DNA of 64,000 nucleotides from Oscillospiraceae bacterium (GTDB lineage Bacteria > Bacillota > Clostridia > Oscillospirales > Oscillospiraceae): contig JAFVVI010000023.1 in assembly GCA_017502265.1 (NCBI GenBank), positions 1-64,000 of the forward strand. Direction: 5' to 3'. A model generated the notes under the pieces. It ran no database searches and had not been told where the DNA came from. It saw only the letters and a list, made by a program, of their open reading frames with translations. The position numbers were made by a program, and so were the translations under genes. This document shows positions 62,064-64,000 of this stretch, piece by piece (position 1 is the first letter of the stretch; the number at the start of each line of letters is the position of its first letter).

Positions 62064-62525
62064 TTAATATCTCTCCTTCATTGCGCGGTCGATCTGGCGC
62101 TTGGCGTCCCGTTCGGCCGCAGATTGTCGTTTGTCATATAGCTTTTTACCTTTGCATAGGCCAACTTTCACCTTCACCAGACTGCCCTTGAGATAGACAG
62201 AAAGGGGTATCAGCGCGTAGCCGTCCTGTTTCACCTTGCCCAGCAGACGCATAATTTCCCGTCTGTGCATTAATAGACGCCGGGGTCTGCGAGGATCGGG
62301 ATTAAAGCGGTTGCCTTGCTCGTAGGGGGAGATGTGCATCTGGTTAATAAGAAGCTCGCCGTTTTTGATACCGCACCAGGCATCCTTCAGATTCAGTGTG
62401 CCTTGGCGAATGGATTTGACCTCTGTGCCGCACAGTTCAATACCGGCTTCCATTTCTTCTTCTACAAAATATTCGTGGTATGCCTCCCGGTTCCGGGCCA
62501 TTACCTTGATACTTTCTTTTTCCAG
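62064..62525 (-). CDS. smpB: SsrA-binding protein SmpB, probable CTG start
   Basis: Binds tmRNA and brings it to stalled ribosomes. From the first ATG (62501) the protein is 145 residues and begins [12 protein letters not shown], lacking the usual N-terminal lead. Extending eight codons to CTG at 62525 gives (M)[16 protein letters not shown], which matches family starts, and puts AGGAGGT seven bases upstream. No ribosome site stands before the [23 protein letters not shown] and the C-terminal basic tail ([15 protein letters not shown]) are typical. If only the ATG is used, the end is 62501. Confidence 0.85.
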   Translation of the reverse strand: MEKESIKVMARNREAYHEYFVEEEMEAGIELCGTEVKSIRQGTLNLKDAWCGIKNGELLINQMHISPYEQGNRFNPDPRRPRRLLMHRREIMRLLGKVKQDGYALIPLSVYLKGSLVKVKVGLCKGKKLYDKRQSAAERDAKRQIDRAMKERY

Positions 62526-62578
62526 ATCCTACACCTCCTTGCTATGGATTCAAAAGGTATTATACCATAAATGTCAAG

Positions 62579-63238
62579 CTACTCAAACAGGAATTTCTCG
62601 AAATTTTCAATGGAATCAAAGGAAAAATCACATAGATTTGACATATCTTCATAAATCTGCGGAAAATCTGTCCTGCCCCAACCGGCAATAGCGATAGGGC
62701 AACCGCCGGAATGAGCCATACTCACCGCCGCTTTCATATCATCCACTACCAGCAATTGATTGGCGGACAGATGATATGTTTCCATAATTTGCTGCAACGC
62801 CCAGGGGTTTGGCTTGCGATGTTCCGGTTCTGCATCCCAACCGAAAATGGCGTCCGGTTGCATACCAAAGTGGGCGGCATAATCTCTTGCGATATTCTCT
62901 TGCGACGATTGGGAAACGACACATAAATTACCGCCCTCTTCTTTTTGTCTGCGAATGATCCGCTCGATACCGGGGTAGGGGGCAGGGATGTGGTTGCGGA
63001 TATATTCTTTCCAACCGTTATATTCGTGGAGCAATTCTGCGTCCGTAAAGGCAAACCGCTCTTTGCACATATCCACATAGCCTGGGTGGTAGCAGCCGCT
63101 GATGTATTCGTGGAGAGAAATAGATTGGTTTGGGCGGTATATCTTTAGATATTCCACAAAGAAAGGGTAGTTCACAGTTGCTTCGCTTTGCACCACCGTA
63201 TCATCGTGATCCAAGACCAAGCAAGGATATTTCAGCAT
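62579..63238 (-). CDS. HAD-superfamily hydrolase
   Basis: 219 residues. Motif I DHDDTVV (about 10-16, DXDXT), a cap domain (about 20-90), the K of motif III in HRKPNPWAL, and motif IV VVDDMKAAV. Phosphoglycolate-phosphatase-like subgroup; substrate unknown. Four bases after the next membrane protein gene, so co-transcribed with it. Confidence 0.88.
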   Translation of the reverse strand: MLKYPCLVLDHDDTVVQSEATVNYPFFVEYLKIYRPNQSISLHEYISGCYHPGYVDMCKERFAFTDAELLHEYNGWKEYIRNHIPAPYPGIERIIRRQKEEGGNLCVVSQSSQENIARDYAAHFGMQPDAIFGWDAEPEHRKPNPWALQQIMETYHLSANQLLVVDDMKAAVSMAHSGGCPIAIAGWGRTDFPQIYEDMSNLCDFSFDSIENFEKFLFE

Positions 63239-63242
63239 ACCG

Positions 63243-63761
63243 TCACCTCCGTTTTGCGCCTAAGTATTCGCTGATGATCATAATTGGTGCATATACGAGG
63301 ATGTCCAAACCAATCATAAACAACCAATTCAGCCGCACAAATATTACATTTTGCGGGAGGTTACTTGATTGGCAATAAGGTAATACATATGCTGCCAGCC
63401 AGCGGGATGGACCGGCCACATATACAGCATGTCCACCATTTTTAACGCCTAATAGCAGAACTATAAAGACCTGTATCGCGAAAATCAATCCAACAAACAG
63501 GAAAACTTTTTTGAAACAAAAAGCATATGTGCTTTTATTGGCGCAGTAGCCTTTCCGATAGCTGCGTATATACAGTGCAATACACATACAAACGAAATGT
63601 ATAACAAAAGAACCGAGATGAACATCGATCGTTCGTATGAATTTCAGCGGGAGATTAAGCAGGAGTGTAATACCGAAGCCGATCAGCAGCGACATAAAAA
63701 AGTCTACAAAATATTCACTAAGTTCTTTTATAAATGCTTTAACCGTGAACGGAACTTTCAT
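63243..63761 (-). CDS. Four-span membrane protein of unknown function
   Basis: 172 residues, not recognised. Hydrophobic segments near 21-38, 48-65, 88-106 and 140-164. A middle stretch, GGHAVYVAGPSRWLAAYVLP, is less hydrophobic. GGAG before the ATG. First gene of a two-gene unit with the HAD hydrolase. Confidence 0.7.
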   Translation of the reverse strand: MKVPFTVKAFIKELSEYFVDFFMSLLIGFGITLLLNLPLKFIRTIDVHLGSFVIHFVCMCIALYIRSYRKGYCANKSTYAFCFKKVFLFVGLIFAIQVFIVLLLGVKNGGHAVYVAGPSRWLAAYVLPYCQSSNLPQNVIFVRLNWLFMIGLDILVYAPIMIISEYLGAKRR

Positions 63762-63848
63762 GTTTGATCTCCTTTTGTTTTTTCATCATTATATCATAAC
63801 GCATTTTCTTGCGCAATGTTTGCAGGAAAATATAGCAAAAAAATCCTC

Positions 63849-63877
63849 TTGATATTATAGAACAAATGTACTATAAT
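63849..63877 (+). promoter_or_regulatory. Promoter of the 3'-terminal partial gene
   Basis: TTGATA (63849-63854), 17-base spacer, TATAAT (63872-63877). Confidence 0.75.
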
Positions 63878-63902
63878 AATTACAGAAAGGGGCGTGAGCG
63901 GT

Positions 63903-64000
63903 GTGGAGCAAGTGAATATGCCGGTAGATGTGATCTCTATGTGCAGTGCTGATGGACAGATCCGCCCGCTGCGTCTGCGTATGGAAACGGAAGATCATCG
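63903..64000 (+). CDS. Partial gene running off the window, unknown function
   Basis: The frame is open from GTG 63894 or GTG 63903 to the window end; 63903 is favoured because AAAGGGG then lies 10 bases upstream. The visible peptide is (M)EQVNMPVDVISMCSADGQ then IRPLRLRMETEDH. The DVI...DGQIRPLRLR pattern resembles short uncharacterised Firmicutes proteins with a 'dG.irPlrfr' core. No function can be given. Confidence 0.6.
   Translation, partial: MEQVNMPVDVISMCSADGQIRPLRLRMETEDH

Overview
This window looks like the chromosome of a low-to-mid GC, spore-forming Clostridia bacterium, most likely an Oscillospirales/Oscillospiraceae-type gut anaerobe (inferred). The evidence is the sporulation genes (spoIID, a GerW/YtfJ gene, a DacF-type carboxypeptidase), strong AGGAGG ribosome binding sites, the large Alu-containing SRP RNA in front of dnaX, type III glutamine synthetase, NrdG (anaerobic ribonucleotide reduction), and consensus TTGACA-17-TATAAT promoters. 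I see no insertion sequence, prophage, CRISPR array, rRNA or ordinary tRNA. It is mostly core-genome DNA with small accessory pieces.

Layout. 1-3273: end of a pyrimidine operon (pyrD-pyrF-pyrE-pyrB); PyrB carries an extra PyrI-like zinc domain. 3354-14856: de novo purine operon purE-purC-(purF-like)-purM-purN-(IMP cyclohydrolase)-(AICAR transformylase)-purD-purL, led by a ZTP riboswitch with an overlapping terminator. The purF-like gene is frameshifted and has a degenerate glutaminase domain. 14994-16810: ECF sigma factor and a DUF4179 anti-sigma-like partner. 16884-22586 (minus): six tightly coupled genes, zinc ABC transporter (A-C-B), trmO, a MATE exporter and a divergent acetate kinase relative. 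22689-23761: a small unknown protein and a GNAT acetyltransferase. 23857-27396: ylxM-ffh-rpsP-khpA-rimM-trmD (protein targeting and ribosome maturation). 27432-31271: a leucine-rich-repeat membrane protein, spoIID and metA. 31397-33755: feoA-feoB-Cys-rich peptide. 33770-35470: TGS-containing nucleoside kinase. 36009-41430: scpA-scpB-DUF2953-gerW-dacF-rluB-flavoprotein. 41493-44618: acpP, SRP RNA, dnaX, ybaB, recR.

44658-54819 holds an orphan PTS IIC-like protein with a FlK-like thioesterase, pncB, a YwaF-like membrane protein, an EamA transporter, a YnbB-like PLP enzyme, an AbrB-type regulator, a YugP-type metallopeptidase, then PAP2-hydrolase-nrdG-dut. 54858-60913: glnN, a divergent aminotransferase, a CofE-like ligase, an ATP-grasp protein and a small membrane protein. 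61124-62525 (minus): the trans-translation locus smpB-ppiase-ssrA (tmRNA). A HAD hydrolase, a membrane protein and the start of one more gene close the window.

Functionally, the first 15 kb make nucleotides from PRPP under ZTP (10-formyl-THF stress) control. Two loci keep both partners of an RNP close together: SmpB lies beside tmRNA, while Ffh and the SRP RNA lie about 18 kb apart. The most notable signals are RNA or start-codon features that protein-only annotation misses: the ZTP switch, the SRP RNA with a compensated apical-helix change, tmRNA, a probable CTG start for SmpB, and a tandem-hairpin element ending in a tRNA T-arm mimic beside tmRNA.
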